Positions 17,328 through 25,752 of a DNA stretch of 64,000 bases are shown here, one piece after another. The translations under genes were made by a program, and so were the position numbers. How positions within the stretch are numbered: position 1 is the first letter of the stretch; each line of letters begins with the position of its first letter. Source of the stretch: Hydrocarboniphaga effusa AP103 (GTDB lineage Bacteria; Pseudomonadota; Gammaproteobacteria; Nevskiales; Nevskiaceae); the NCBI RefSeq assembly GCF_000271305.1, contig NZ_AKGD01000001.1, positions 1,488,001 through 1,552,000 of the forward strand. The letters run 5' to 3'. Under the pieces are notes generated by a model. It saw only the letters and a list, made by a program, of their open reading frames with translations. It made no database searches and had not been told where the DNA came from.

Positions 17328-17801
17328 ATGAGCCCGTTCGCCCGATCCTTCGCACCGCGCGCCTGCGCCTTGTTGCTGCTGCTCCTCGCAGGCTGCGCTG
17401 CGCCATCGCTGCAAGGCACCGGCGGCACGCCCTCGCGCCTGCAAGGCGATGCCTCGCATCCGGGGCAGGCGCAGAACTGGGTGCGCACCGAGCTCTACTT
17501 CGCCACCGGTCCGGCCGACGACCTCAAAAAGGGAGTCGACGAAGCCGGCTGGCGCGCCTTTCTCGACCGCGAGATTTCCACTCGCTTTGCCAGCGGGCTC
17601 AGCGTGTTCGACATCTACGGCCAGTGGCAGGACCAGGGCGCGCCCGCACCCGAGCGCCTGCGCTCGAAAGTCGTCGTGCTGCTGCACGAGTCCAACGCCG
17701 CCAACGATGCGAAGATCGAGCAGATTCGCAGCGCCTGGAAAGCCGCCACCGGCGATCTGTCGGTGCTGCGCGTGACCCAGCCGGCCGACGTGTCGTTCTG
17801 A
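17328..17801 (+). CDS. DUF3574 family lipoprotein (paralog 2)
   Basis: 157 residues from ATG 17328. A hydrophobic leader ending in LLLLLLAGCAAPS is a lipobox, so the mature protein would be lipid-anchored at about Cys 24. The rest matches the DUF3574 protein at 12879-13337 motif by motif. It is divergently oriented from the TonB receptor across a 165-bp intergenic stretch and lies 44 bp before a permease gene. Function unknown. Confidence 0.88.
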   Translation: MSPFARSFAPRACALLLLLLAGCAAPSLQGTGGTPSRLQGDASHPGQAQNWVRTELYFATGPADDLKKGVDEAGWRAFLDREISTRFASGLSVFDIYGQWQDQGAPAPERLRSKVVVLLHESNAANDAKIEQIRSAWKAATGDLSVLRVTQPADVSF

Positions 17802-17845
17802 GCTGAGCGGCTCTTCCCTTTCCTGTGGCGTGACCGGATTCGACC

Positions 17846-19408
17846 ATGCGCTTGTTCGTCCGCGGTGATATCGACGGCTTCTTCGGGCTCGCGCTCGACA
17901 ATCTGATCCTGCTGCTGGTGCTGTCCGCCCTGTGCCGCTACGTGCTCGGCTTCCCCGAGGAGCTCGTGGTGGGACGCATCCTGCCGGGCGCGGCGGTGTC
18001 GCTGCTGGTCGGCAACCTCTACTACGCCTGGCAGGCCCTGCAGCTCGCGCGCGCCGAGAATCGCCGCGATGTCTGCGCGCTGCCGTATGGGCTCAATGCG
18101 GTCACCGTCTTCACCTTCGTGTTCCTGGTGATGCTGCCGGCCAAGCTCGCGGCGACCGCGGCGGGCGCGGCCGATCCGGCGCGCATCGCCTGGCAGGCCG
18201 GCCTGCTCGCCTGCTTCAGCTGCGGCGCGATCGAGCTGATCGGCTCCACGATCGTCGATCGCATTCGCCGCGCCACTCCGCGCGCCGCCTTGCTGTCGAC
18301 GCTCGCGGGTCTGGCGTTGGCCTTCATTTCGCTGGGCTTCCTGTTCCGCGCCTACGCCACGCCGGTGGTCGGGCTCACCACGCTCGCGGTGATCCTGCTC
18401 GGCTACTTCGGTCGCGTGAAGTTTCGCGGCGGCCTGCCGGTGGGCCTGGTCGCGGTCGCGCTGGGCACCGCGCTGGCCTGGGGAACCGGCCTGGCTCCGG
18501 TCGGCCCGGCTCCGGGCGCACCTCAGCTCGCATTGCCGCTGCCCGTGATCGGCGATCTGCTCGCCTCGTTCCGCGGCGATTTTTTGCTGAGCTACTTCGC
18601 GATCATTTTGCCGATGGGCCTGTTCATCGTCGCCGGCTCGATGCAGAACCTCGAATCGGCCGAAGCCGCCGGCGACAAGTTCGCGGCACGGCCCTCGCTC
18701 GCGGTGAACGGCATCGGCTCGATCGCCGCCGCCGCATTCGGCTCTTGCTTCCCGACCACGCTCTACATCGGCCATCCGGGCTGGAAGGCGATGGGCGCGC
18801 GCGCCGGCTATTCGGCGCTCTCGGGCATTTTCATCGCCCTGCTCTGCTTCACCGGCACCATCGCGCATGTGGCCTGGGCGATGCCCGTCGAAGCCGGCAT
18901 GGCGATCCTGCTGTGGATCGGCATCGTCATGACCGCACAAGCGTTCCAGGCCACGCCGAGGCACCACGCGCCGGCCGTCGTCATCGGCATTCTTCCGGGG
19001 CTGGCGACCTGGGGCGCCATCATGGCCAAGTCGGGCCTGCGCGCGGCCGGCATCGGCTCGCCCGAACACGCGCTCGGAGCCGACATCGTGCCGGGCTTTC
19101 TGCAGGGCGACGTGCATATCACCGGCGCCTTCGCGCTCGAACAAGGCGTGGTGTTCACCGCGATGATCCTGTCGGCGATGACGGTCGCGGTGATCGAGCG
19201 CCAGTTCGTGCGCGCCGCGGTCTGGTGCGGCATCGCCGCCGCGGTCTCGGCCACCGGGCTCATGCACGGCTATCAGTACACGCCGGCCGACACCGTGCTG
19301 CAGCTGCAGCCGGCCTGGCCCTGGGTCTGGGCCTATGCGCTGATGGCGCTGGTGTTCGTTTCGGCGCGCTGGCTGACGGTCGAGGACGACAGCGCCGGCC
19401 ACGCCTGA
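17846..19408 (+). CDS. NCS2-like (xanthine/uracil/vitamin C-type) permease
   Basis: 520 residues with about twelve to fourteen hydrophobic segments. DGFFGLALDNLILLLVL at the N-terminus, LPYGLNAVTVFTFVFLVMLP, NLESAEAAGDKF, and FPTTLYIGHPGWKAMGARAGY fit the nucleobase/ascorbate transporter (NCS2, AzgA-like) fold, in which the acidic QNLESAEA segment and a Thr/Asn-rich loop line the binding site. Substrate probably a purine, pyrimidine or similar heterocycle. It follows the DUF3574 lipoprotein by 44 bp and precedes a pseudouridine synthase gene by 15 bp. Confidence 0.82.
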   Translation: MRLFVRGDIDGFFGLALDNLILLLVLSALCRYVLGFPEELVVGRILPGAAVSLLVGNLYYAWQALQLARAENRRDVCALPYGLNAVTVFTFVFLVMLPAKLAATAAGAADPARIAWQAGLLACFSCGAIELIGSTIVDRIRRATPRAALLSTLAGLALAFISLGFLFRAYATPVVGLTTLAVILLGYFGRVKFRGGLPVGLVAVALGTALAWGTGLAPVGPAPGAPQLALPLPVIGDLLASFRGDFLLSYFAIILPMGLFIVAGSMQNLESAEAAGDKFAARPSLAVNGIGSIAAAAFGSCFPTTLYIGHPGWKAMGARAGYSALSGIFIALLCFTGTIAHVAWAMPVEAGMAILLWIGIVMTAQAFQATPRHHAPAVVIGILPGLATWGAIMAKSGLRAAGIGSPEHALGADIVPGFLQGDVHITGAFALEQGVVFTAMILSAMTVAVIERQFVRAAVWCGIAAAVSATGLMHGYQYTPADTVLQLQPAWPWVWAYALMALVFVSARWLTVEDDSAGHA

Positions 19409-19423
19409 GCGGTTCGCGAGCCC

Positions 19424-20296
19424 ATGCAGCCCGGCGTCGGACGCAGCAGCATCCAGCTGCCACCGGGCGACTGGGCGCTGCTGGTCGATTTTCTCGCCGA
19501 GCACTTTGCGCGAATCGGCCGCGAGGTCTGGATCGCGCGACTGCAGCAGGGCAAGGTGTTCGACGCGCGCGGCGAACCCTTGAGCGTCGACGCGCCCTTC
19601 GTCGCGGGGCAGGTCGTGCGCTACTTCCGCGAGGTCGAGCACGAGCCGCGCATTCCGTTCGAAGCGAACATCCTGCATCGCGACGAGCATCTGCTCGTCG
19701 TCGATAAGCCGCATTTTCTGCCGACCGTGCCCGCGGGGCGCTTCGTGCGCGAATCGCTGCTCATGCGCTTGAAGCTCGCAACCGGGCTCGGCTCGCTCGC
19801 GCCGCTGCACCGCCTGGATCGCGAAACGGCGGGGCTCGTGCTGTTCTCGATCGACGAGCGCTCGCGCGCCGCGTACAGCGCTTTATTCGCCGAACGGCGC
19901 ATCGACAAGGTCTACGAGGCGCTCGCGCCGCTGTCGCCGGCGCATCGGTTTCCCTTGCAGCGCAGCAGCCGCATCGTCGCAGGCGAGCCGTTCTTCCGCA
20001 TGCGCGAGATCGACGGGGAGCCGAACGCGCATACGCAGATCGAGCTCATCGAAACGCACCACGACACCGGCCGCGGTCGCTATCGGCTGCGTCCGCAAAC
20101 CGGCAAGAAGCACCAGCTGCGCCTGCACATGGCCGCGCTCGGCCTGCCGATCGAGAACGATCGCTGGTATCCGGATCTGCTGGACGAGAGCGAAGACGAC
20201 TACCGCAAACCGCTCAAGCTGCTCGCCCGCAGCCTGGCGTTCGAAGATCCGGTCGGCGGCGAGCAACGCGAGTTCAAAAGCCGATTCGAGCTTTGA
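19424..20296 (+). CDS. RluA-family pseudouridine synthase
   Basis: 290 residues. An N-terminal S4-like segment (LVDFLAEHFARIGREVWIARLQQGKVF) is followed by the catalytic domain with HRLDRETAGLVLFS, where the Asp is the catalytic residue of all pseudouridine synthases, and RPQTGKKHQLRLHMAALG. The enzyme isomerises uridine in rRNA or tRNA; the exact target cannot be told. It lies 15 bp after the permease gene and is probably co-transcribed, although there is no evident functional relation. Confidence 0.93.
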   Translation: MQPGVGRSSIQLPPGDWALLVDFLAEHFARIGREVWIARLQQGKVFDARGEPLSVDAPFVAGQVVRYFREVEHEPRIPFEANILHRDEHLLVVDKPHFLPTVPAGRFVRESLLMRLKLATGLGSLAPLHRLDRETAGLVLFSIDERSRAAYSALFAERRIDKVYEALAPLSPAHRFPLQRSSRIVAGEPFFRMREIDGEPNAHTQIELIETHHDTGRGRYRLRPQTGKKHQLRLHMAALGLPIENDRWYPDLLDESEDDYRKPLKLLARSLAFEDPVGGEQREFKSRFEL

Positions 20297-20349
20297 CGGC
20301 CTGAATCGGCTGGTTTTTCGCGGGATTTCGGCGCTCTGTCCGAATTTTG

Positions 20350-20453
20350 GACAAAAAGAAGCCCCCAAGAAGGGGGCCAAAGTGCGAGAAGGGCGCGTGG
20401 CCCTTCTGGAGGAGACTGGTTAGGCCGGAACCGGAAGTTCGACGTGCCTGATG
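20350..20453 (-). ncRNA. Candidate small RNA with two terminal hairpins
   Basis: On the minus strand a near-consensus sigma-70 promoter (20460-20488) is followed by about 100 bases with no open frame. They form an 8-bp hairpin (20387-20394 with 20400-20407) and a GC-rich terminator stem (GCCCCC/GGGGGC, 20361-20366 with 20372-20377) followed by TTCTTTTTG. Between promoter and first hairpin is an unpaired pyrimidine-rich TCTCCTCC, an anti-Shine-Dalgarno type seed. This is the normal architecture of a trans-acting bacterial sRNA. I do not recognise the family. Confidence 0.55.
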
Positions 20454-20459
20454 GAGCGA

Positions 20460-20488
20460 AATATACGGATAACTTACCTACATGTAAA
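20460..20488 (-). promoter_or_regulatory. Sigma-70 promoter of the candidate small RNA
   Basis: On the minus strand: TTTACA at 20483-20488, a 17-bp spacer, and TATATT at 20460-20465. Each hexamer has 5/6 consensus bases. The predicted start is near 20453. No coding start lies between it and the terminator at 20361-20377. Confidence 0.65.
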
Positions 20489-20683
20489 TAGACTTCGACA
20501 AACTTTTTTCACGGCTTGTAGAAGTTCGAGCAAAAGCCGGGCCAGCCATACCGGTTGCTCCGGATGCGAAGGGCAGGCACAATCCGCCCCGTGGATCGCG
20601 AGCATCGACCGGATTGATATCTCTCCGTTCGGACCTCGCCTTAAAAGAACTCTCGCGTAGTCGAGAGCGAGGTGCGAGAGGAG

Positions 20684-20721
20684 AAAAAAGGCCCGTCTAC
20701 ATGCAAGTGTCGATGGGCCTT
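20684..20721 (-). terminator. Rho-independent terminator of the tetR gene
   Basis: On the minus strand a 10-bp stem (20712-20721 with 20688-20697) with the core AAGGCCC/GGGCCTT runs into a T6 tract (20684-20689). It lies 58 bp after the stop of the TetR gene. Confidence 0.8.
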
Positions 20722-20778
20722 GGCTTTTCTGGTGTCCGGTTTTCGAGACAACCTGCAACTGTTATGGCGCGACTGTCG

Positions 20779-21420
20779 CTATGCCGATGCCGCCAGCTTT
20801 ACCGAAACGGCGTGCAAAGCCTGCTCGACCAGCCCCTGGATCAGCCGTTCGACCGCCTCCGCCCCGCGTCCGCTCACACTCAGGGCTTCGTACATTTCGA
20901 GGCTCGTGAGGGCGAACAGCACGTCGACGAGTTCGGCCGCCGCCTGCGGACACGGCACCGTTACGACTCGCTCGACCAATTCGCTCAGCGCCACGCGCCG
21001 CTGCTCGGTGCGCCACTTCAGGCTGCAGGCCACGTCCTCGTCCATCCTGGCGACGGCTGCATAGCGTGAAATGACCACTCCGTAGTGGGCCCAGTAGCGG
21101 CAGAACACGTGGACGAAACTGCGCAAAGCCTGGGCCGGATCGCGCTCCGCGAAGATCGCAGGCAATTCGCACATGCCGCCCTGGCGGGCAAGGTCGTCGA
21201 ACACCGCCTCGAGCAATCCGCAGCGCGAATCGAACTGGTTGTAGACCGTCAGCCGCGTGACCCCGGCCTGGCGGGCGACGCCGTCGACCGAGAACGCCGG
21301 CAAGCCCTCGCCTCCCGCGAGCAGCGTGCGGGCCGCGGCCACGATGCGGCAGCGGGTCTCGTCCGCAGCGGCTTCGCGGACGCGGCTGCTGTATGGCTGG
21401 CGCGGAGGCTTGACAGGCAT
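20779..21420 (-). CDS. TetR-family transcriptional regulator
   Basis: The start at ATG 21420 (MPVKPPRQ) was preferred because a longer version would cover the operator. 213 residues. The N-terminal TetR helix-turn-helix is plain (RIVAAARTLLAGG, FSVDGVARQAGVTRLTVYNQFDSR). The C-terminal ligand domain is divergent and helical. The gene is divergent from a fatty acid desaturase gene with a 17-bp perfect dyad in between, the usual arrangement for a local repressor. The natural ligand is probably a lipid or membrane-related signal, by context only. Hardly any ribosome site precedes the start. Confidence 0.9.
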   Translation of the reverse strand: MPVKPPRQPYSSRVREAAADETRCRIVAAARTLLAGGEGLPAFSVDGVARQAGVTRLTVYNQFDSRCGLLEAVFDDLARQGGMCELPAIFAERDPAQALRSFVHVFCRYWAHYGVVISRYAAVARMDEDVACSLKWRTEQRRVALSELVERVVTVPCPQAAAELVDVLFALTSLEMYEALSVSGRGAEAVERLIQGLVEQALHAVSVKLAASA

Positions 21421-21427
21421 GTTGTCG

Positions 21428-21444
21428 ATATACAGTATGTATAT
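21428..21444. promoter_or_regulatory. TetR-type operator
   Basis: ATATACA-GTA-TGTATAT is a perfect 7-3-7 inverted repeat 8 bases upstream of the tetR start and 160 bp upstream of the desaturase start. Its TATA-rich arms could also serve as a -10 element, so binding would block transcription. Confidence 0.65.
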
Positions 21445-21605
21445 TGAAAAGTTCAATGCGTTTCGAAGCCTGCAGTATGCCGATCGACGAAAGCCTCGTC
21501 GTGACGCCCACAGGGAGCCGCGGCCCGCTCGCGACGCGATCGACGGGTAGCCCTCGTCCCCTCCCTTTTAGTGATTCCCTTGTGCTGCATCAGGAGCTGG
21601 CCGGC

Positions 21606-22724
21606 ATGAACGCCCCTCTTCCCCCGTCCTTCACGATCGCGGCCACGTCGCCCGACGCGCTGCATTTCAGCAACCGCGATCCGGCCTGGCTCAGGCAGGC
21701 GCGCGGCATCGTCGGCGATCTGTACGTGCGTTCGCCTGCGATCTACTGGACCGACTTCCTGCTCAGCATCGGCATCGCCTGGGCCGCGACCGCGGTGTAC
21801 TTCCTCGCGCCGGCCTGGAGTGCGCTGCAGATCGGCGCGTTTCTGGTCGCGAGCGTGCTGTTCTTCCGCGCGGGCACCTTCATCCACGAGATCGTGCATT
21901 TCCCGCCCGGGCAGATGGTCTGGTTCGGTCGCACCTGGAACCTGCTGCAAGGCATTCCGCTGCTGATGCCCTGGGTGATGTATCGCAATCACGTCGACCA
22001 CCACAGCGCCAAGCACTTCGGCTCGCCCGACGACGGCGAATACCTGCCGCTCGCGGCCTCGCCGCTGCGCGAGACGGTGAAGTACCTGGCGCAGGCACCG
22101 CTGCTGCCGATCTTCACGCTCGTGCGTTTCGGCATTCTGGGGCCGCTGTCCTGGTTTCATCGCGGCCTGCGCGAGTGGGTGCTTACGGCGACTTCGGCCG
22201 CGGTGTCGAATCCGTATTACCGCAAGCGTTTTCCGAAGCGAGAGCAGTCTCACCTGACGCTCGTCGAGGCGCTGTGCTTCGCCTATCTGATCGCGCTCGC
22301 GGCGCTGATCTACACGCGCGCCGTCAGCGGCACGCAGCTGCTCATGGCCTATGCGCTGATGGCCTGGACCTTGAGCCTGAACTGGGTGCGCAATCTCGCG
22401 GCGCACCGCTACGACAGCCGCGGCGATCGCATGAGCCACGCGGAACAGTTCATCAATTCGATCAACATCACCGGCCAGAGCTGGCTCACGGTGCTGCTGT
22501 TCCCGGTCGGGCTGCGCTATCACGCGCTGCATCATCTGTTTCCGACGATGCCGTATCACAATCTGGGCGAAGCGCATCGCAGATTGTCGTCGGCGCTTCC
22601 GCCCGATTCGCCGTATCACGGCACCGGACGCGACAGCTTCTTCGCCGCGGTCGGCGAACTGCTCGCCGCTGCGCGAGACACCAGGGCGGAAGACTCCGCG
22701 ATGACCCGCTGGCGCGGCCGGTAA
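21606..22724 (+). CDS. Membrane fatty acid desaturase
   Basis: The ATG at 21606 (MNAPLPP) follows AGGAG at 21592-21596; the open frame begins earlier, inside the operator, and was not used. 372 residues. Three histidine boxes that bind the di-iron centre are present: HEIVH, HVDHH and HALHH followed by LFPTMPYHNL. Between them are paired hydrophobic segments. The family introduces double bonds into acyl chains (or hydroxylates related lipids) in the inner membrane using O2 and a ferredoxin- or cytochrome-type donor. The divergent TetR regulator with an intervening dyad suggests local control of membrane lipid unsaturation. Confidence 0.92.
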   Translation: MNAPLPPSFTIAATSPDALHFSNRDPAWLRQARGIVGDLYVRSPAIYWTDFLLSIGIAWAATAVYFLAPAWSALQIGAFLVASVLFFRAGTFIHEIVHFPPGQMVWFGRTWNLLQGIPLLMPWVMYRNHVDHHSAKHFGSPDDGEYLPLAASPLRETVKYLAQAPLLPIFTLVRFGILGPLSWFHRGLREWVLTATSAAVSNPYYRKRFPKREQSHLTLVEALCFAYLIALAALIYTRAVSGTQLLMAYALMAWTLSLNWVRNLAAHRYDSRGDRMSHAEQFINSINITGQSWLTVLLFPVGLRYHALHHLFPTMPYHNLGEAHRRLSSALPPDSPYHGTGRDSFFAAVGELLAAARDTRAEDSAMTRWRGR

Positions 22725-22734
22725 ACGCGCGCGC

Positions 22735-24345
22735 TTACATCAGCTGCGTGAACAGCCAGTAGAGCGAGCCCGACAGCAGGATCGCCGCGGGCAGTGTGAG
22801 CACCCAGGCCATCAGCAGATTGCGGATCGTCGACATCTGCAGGCCCGAGCGATTCGCCGCCATGGTGCCGGCGACACCGGAACTCAGTACGTGCGTCGTC
22901 GATACCGGCAGGCCGTAGAGGTCGGCCGCACCGATCGTCATCATCGCCACGAGTTCCGCGGACGCACCCTGCGCGTAAGTCAGGTGCGTCTTGCCGATCT
23001 TCTCGCCGACGGTGACGACGATGCGCTTCCAGCCGACCATCGTGCCGAGTCCGAGCGCGATCGCGACGGCGACCTTGACCCACAGCGGGATGAACTTGGT
23101 CGCGTTGTCGATCTCCTTCTTGAACGCGCCGAGCCTGGCCATCTCGTCCTGGCCGAGATCGCCGTGGTGATGCTTGTCGAGGAAGCGGATCGTCTCGGAG
23201 GCGATGTACATGTCGTTGCGCACGTTGGCGACCGCATCGGCCGGCAGGCGCGCGAGCGAACCGTGTTCGCGAACCTGTTCGCCGATGCTGCCCGAGATCG
23301 ACGCGAGCGAAGACAGCACCTCGGCCTTGAACTCGTGCGTACGCACGTAGTCGGTCAAAGCGGCGCGCGGATCGGTCGGCGCGTTCGCAGGCGAATGCGC
23401 GACGAGCAACTGCTGCGCGCCCTGCGCCATTTCGACGAAATGCGTGACTTCACTCTGCGGCATCGCGCGATTGAGCGCATAGGCCATCGGCACCGTGCCG
23501 ACGAGGATCAGCATGATCAGGCCCATGCCCTTCTGGCCGTCGTTGGAACCGTGCGCGAACGACACGCCAGTGCAGGTGGCGATCAGCAGGCCGCGAATCC
23601 ACCACGGCGGCGGCGTGTTGCCCTTGGGCTCCTCGTAGAGTTCGCGCTTCTTCACGAGCGTGCGCAGCGCGAGCAGCATCAGCGCGGCGAAACCGAAGCC
23701 GATCATCGGGGACAGCAGCAGTGAATAGCCGACCTTGGTCGCCTGCGCCCAATCGACGCCACTGGTGCCGTCGCGGCCATGCATGAGCGCGTTGGCGATG
23801 CCGACGCCGATGATCGAGCCGATCAGCGTGTGCGAGGACGAAGCCGGCAGGCCGAGCGCCCAGGTCGCGAGGTTCCAGACGATGGCCGCGATCAGCAGTG
23901 CGAACACCATCGCGAAGCCGGCACCCGAGCTCACCTGCAGGATCAGCTCCACCGGCAGCAGCGCGATGATGCCGAAGGCCACCGCGCCGCTCGACACCAT
24001 CACGCCGACGAAATTGAAGAAGCCCGACCAGACGACGGCGAAACTCGGCGGCAGCGAATGCGTATAGATGACCGTCGCCACCGCGTTGGCGGTGTCGTGG
24101 AAACCGTTGACGAACTCGAAGCCCAGCGCGATCAGCAGCGCCACGCCGAGCAGGATGAACGGAACCAGTGTCGTGGTGCGCGCTCCCGCTTCGCTGACAT
24201 CGCTGACGAGGCTGATGCCGGTGAAGAGCAAGCCGGCGCCGAGCAGACCGACGAACAGGATCACGGTTACGATGCTGGGCTTGCGATCGAGCTGCGGTCG
24301 CGAAGGAGTCGCCAGCGGCGGAGTAGCGAGAGAAGCGGAGCTCAT
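22735..24345 (-). CDS. pitA: PiT-family inorganic phosphate transporter
   Basis: 536 residues. The duplicated PiT signature is seen as FEFVNGFHDTANAVATVIYT near the N-terminus and FAHGSNDGQKGMGLIM in the middle, with the second GDLYGLPVSTTHVLSS-type segment near the C-terminus (here ADLYGLPVSTTHV). Around ten membrane segments flank a long cytoplasmic loop. The protein imports metal-phosphate using the proton gradient. It converges on the desaturase gene with 10 bp between stops. No phoU/DUF47 gene is adjacent, though many pit genes have one. Confidence 0.93.
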   Translation of the reverse strand: MSSASLATPPLATPSRPQLDRKPSIVTVILFVGLLGAGLLFTGISLVSDVSEAGARTTTLVPFILLGVALLIALGFEFVNGFHDTANAVATVIYTHSLPPSFAVVWSGFFNFVGVMVSSGAVAFGIIALLPVELILQVSSGAGFAMVFALLIAAIVWNLATWALGLPASSSHTLIGSIIGVGIANALMHGRDGTSGVDWAQATKVGYSLLLSPMIGFGFAALMLLALRTLVKKRELYEEPKGNTPPPWWIRGLLIATCTGVSFAHGSNDGQKGMGLIMLILVGTVPMAYALNRAMPQSEVTHFVEMAQGAQQLLVAHSPANAPTDPRAALTDYVRTHEFKAEVLSSLASISGSIGEQVREHGSLARLPADAVANVRNDMYIASETIRFLDKHHHGDLGQDEMARLGAFKKEIDNATKFIPLWVKVAVAIALGLGTMVGWKRIVVTVGEKIGKTHLTYAQGASAELVAMMTIGAADLYGLPVSTTHVLSSGVAGTMAANRSGLQMSTIRNLLMAWVLTLPAAILLSGSLYWLFTQLM

Positions 24346-24487
24346 GGCGCCAGGGATTGCGGACTTGGGATGACAGCATGGTCAGCAGGCAATGTTTCGG
24401 TTTGATGTCAGGGACGATTTCGAGGGTGCTCGCATGATCGGCCGTCTATCGACGGACCCGTTCAGGAGCGCTTTCGTCGACGCACAC

Positions 24488-24901
24488 ATGAAAATTTCCG
24501 CACGGGCGTCGAGGGGTGCGGTGCTTTTCGCCGTGATGCTCGTGACCGCCTGCAGCTCCAGGACACCCATGACGGCCGCCGCGGCGACGCAGCCGCCCGC
24601 TCCGTCGACGGCGCCTCAGACGACGACACCCACGATGCCCTCTGCAGACAGCCGCCAGGACGTCGAGCTCTACAAAACCGGCATCAAGCAGGGCTGCGTG
24701 AATCAGGGCATTCAGCGTGGAGACGCGCCGGCCGGCATCGCGGCCTTCTGCGGCTGCATCGCGGACACCTTCAATCGCTCGCTGAGCCCCGCGCAGTGGC
24801 AGGCCGCGAGCGATGCGGCCAAGGCGATGAACAGCGCGGAGGAGGCGAAGGTGTTCGCGCCTTACATGGCGCAGGCCAAGGGCTGCAAGAAGCCGAAGTA
24901 G
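24488..24901 (+). CDS. Small secreted lipoprotein, unknown function
   Basis: The start at ATG 24488 (MKISARASRG) gives a lipoprotein signal with lipobox LVTAC; the frame is open for 32 codons upstream but without secretion features. 137 residues. A Pro/Thr/Ala-rich linker of about 40 residues leads to a compact C-terminal part with four cysteines (GCVNQG, FCGCIAD, KGCKKPK) and the phrase FNRSLSPAQWQAASDAAK, which looks like a small disulfide-stabilised helical domain. I do not recognise a named family. It is divergent from pitA and converges on the GntR regulator gene (12 bp apart). Confidence 0.75.
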   Translation: MKISARASRGAVLFAVMLVTACSSRTPMTAAAATQPPAPSTAPQTTTPTMPSADSRQDVELYKTGIKQGCVNQGIQRGDAPAGIAAFCGCIADTFNRSLSPAQWQAASDAAKAMNSAEEAKVFAPYMAQAKGCKKPK

Positions 24902-24913
24902 CCTGTCTTCGGC

Positions 24914-25705
24914 TCAGCTGCGCGATTCGAGCCGCATCATCGAACGGATCAGCCGCTGCTCGTCCTGCTCGATCTCGCGCAGCGCATCGCGAATGCCGTG
25001 CAGATGGTCGAGCGCCGCACGCTGCGCAAGATCGGGTTTGCGCGACAGCACGGCCTGATAGAGCCGCGCATGCTGCGTGTCGATGAGCTCCTTGTAGGGC
25101 GTGCGGTGATACAGGTTCACCACCGCGGCGAACACCGAGCTCAGCAGCAGGTCGGTCAGCGAACGCAGCGTGTGCAGCAGCACCGGGTTGTGCGAGGCCT
25201 CGCAGATCGACAGGTGGAACGCGTGATCGAGCCGCGCGTGCGTGTCGACATCGAGCTGCGTGCGCGCCGACTCGGCCTGGCGCAGTTCCTCGTAGCGGCG
25301 CGCCATCAGCACGAAGTCGGCGTCGGTGCCGCGTATCGCCGCGAGCCGCGCCGATTCGCCTTCGAGCAGGGCGCGCACTTCGAGCAGGTCGTAGAGCGTA
25401 CGCGGCTGGCTCGCGAACAGCTGCAGCAGCGGCGTGGTCGCCGCGCTCTCGTGCAGGTTCGCGACAAAAGTGCCGCGGCCGTGCTCGGTGCGCAGCAGCC
25501 CGCGACCGCGCAGCAGGCGCAGGCCTTCGCGCACCGCGGGGCGTGAGAAGCCCAGGCTCGCGCTGAGCTCGCGCTCAGCCGGCAGGCTCTGGCCGACCGC
25601 GAACACCCCGTCGGCGATGAGCTGCTCGATGCGGGCCGCGACGCGGTCCGCGACCGCGCCGACCACCGGTTTGTCACTCCCGGCATCTGGTATGACCATT
25701 TTCAT
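24914..25705 (-). CDS. glcC: GntR/FadR-family regulator of the glycolate operon (GlcC-like)
   Basis: The start at ATG 25705 has a strong AGAGGAG ribosome site. 263 residues: an N-terminal winged helix (VADRVAARIEQLIADGVF, LPAERELSASLGFSRPAVREGLRLL) and a C-terminal FCD domain with Asp/His metal-ligand positions (DHAFHLSIC, ALDHLHGI). In this subfamily the effector is a small 2-hydroxy or 2-oxo acid. The divergent neighbour is glcD, and two TGGT-N3-ACCA operators lie in and before the start region, so I infer a glycolate-responsive regulator that also controls itself. The gene symbol rests on context and family. Confidence 0.85.
   Translation of the reverse strand: MKMVIPDAGSDKPVVGAVADRVAARIEQLIADGVFAVGQSLPAERELSASLGFSRPAVREGLRLLRGRGLLRTEHGRGTFVANLHESAATTPLLQLFASQPRTLYDLLEVRALLEGESARLAAIRGTDADFVLMARRYEELRQAESARTQLDVDTHARLDHAFHLSICEASHNPVLLHTLRSLTDLLLSSVFAAVVNLYHRTPYKELIDTQHARLYQAVLSRKPDLAQRAALDHLHGIRDALREIEQDEQRLIRSMMRLESRS
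25688..25698. promoter_or_regulatory. GntR/FadR operator 1
   Basis: TGGT-ATG-ACCA, within codons 3-6 of the regulator gene. It matches the TNGT-N3-ACNA dyad used by PdhR/GlcC/LldR-type regulators. With its flanks (GCATCTGGTA, then GACCA and TTT) it resembles operator 2. Confidence 0.7.
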
Positions 25706-25752
25706 GCTCTGCTCCTCTCCCACGCGATACTAGGGCGGCATTGTATGGGCAT

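Noticed and set aside
14592..17801. A 1069-codon open frame on the plus strand, antisense to the TonB receptor
   Set aside because: It has Arg/Ala/Val/Glu-rich shadow composition without any recognisable domain, while the opposite strand encodes a complete receptor; the end of the frame is the real DUF3574 lipoprotein starting at 17328.
20361..20377. The hairpin as a terminator for the RluA-type synthase gene on the plus strand
   Set aside because: The T-tract follows the hairpin only on the minus strand; on the plus strand the bases after it are CAAAG, so it fits the minus-strand RNA.
20474..20758. A 94-codon minus-strand frame in the sRNA/tetR intergenic region
   Set aside because: No domain or ribosome site; it runs through the tetR terminator and into the predicted sRNA promoter.
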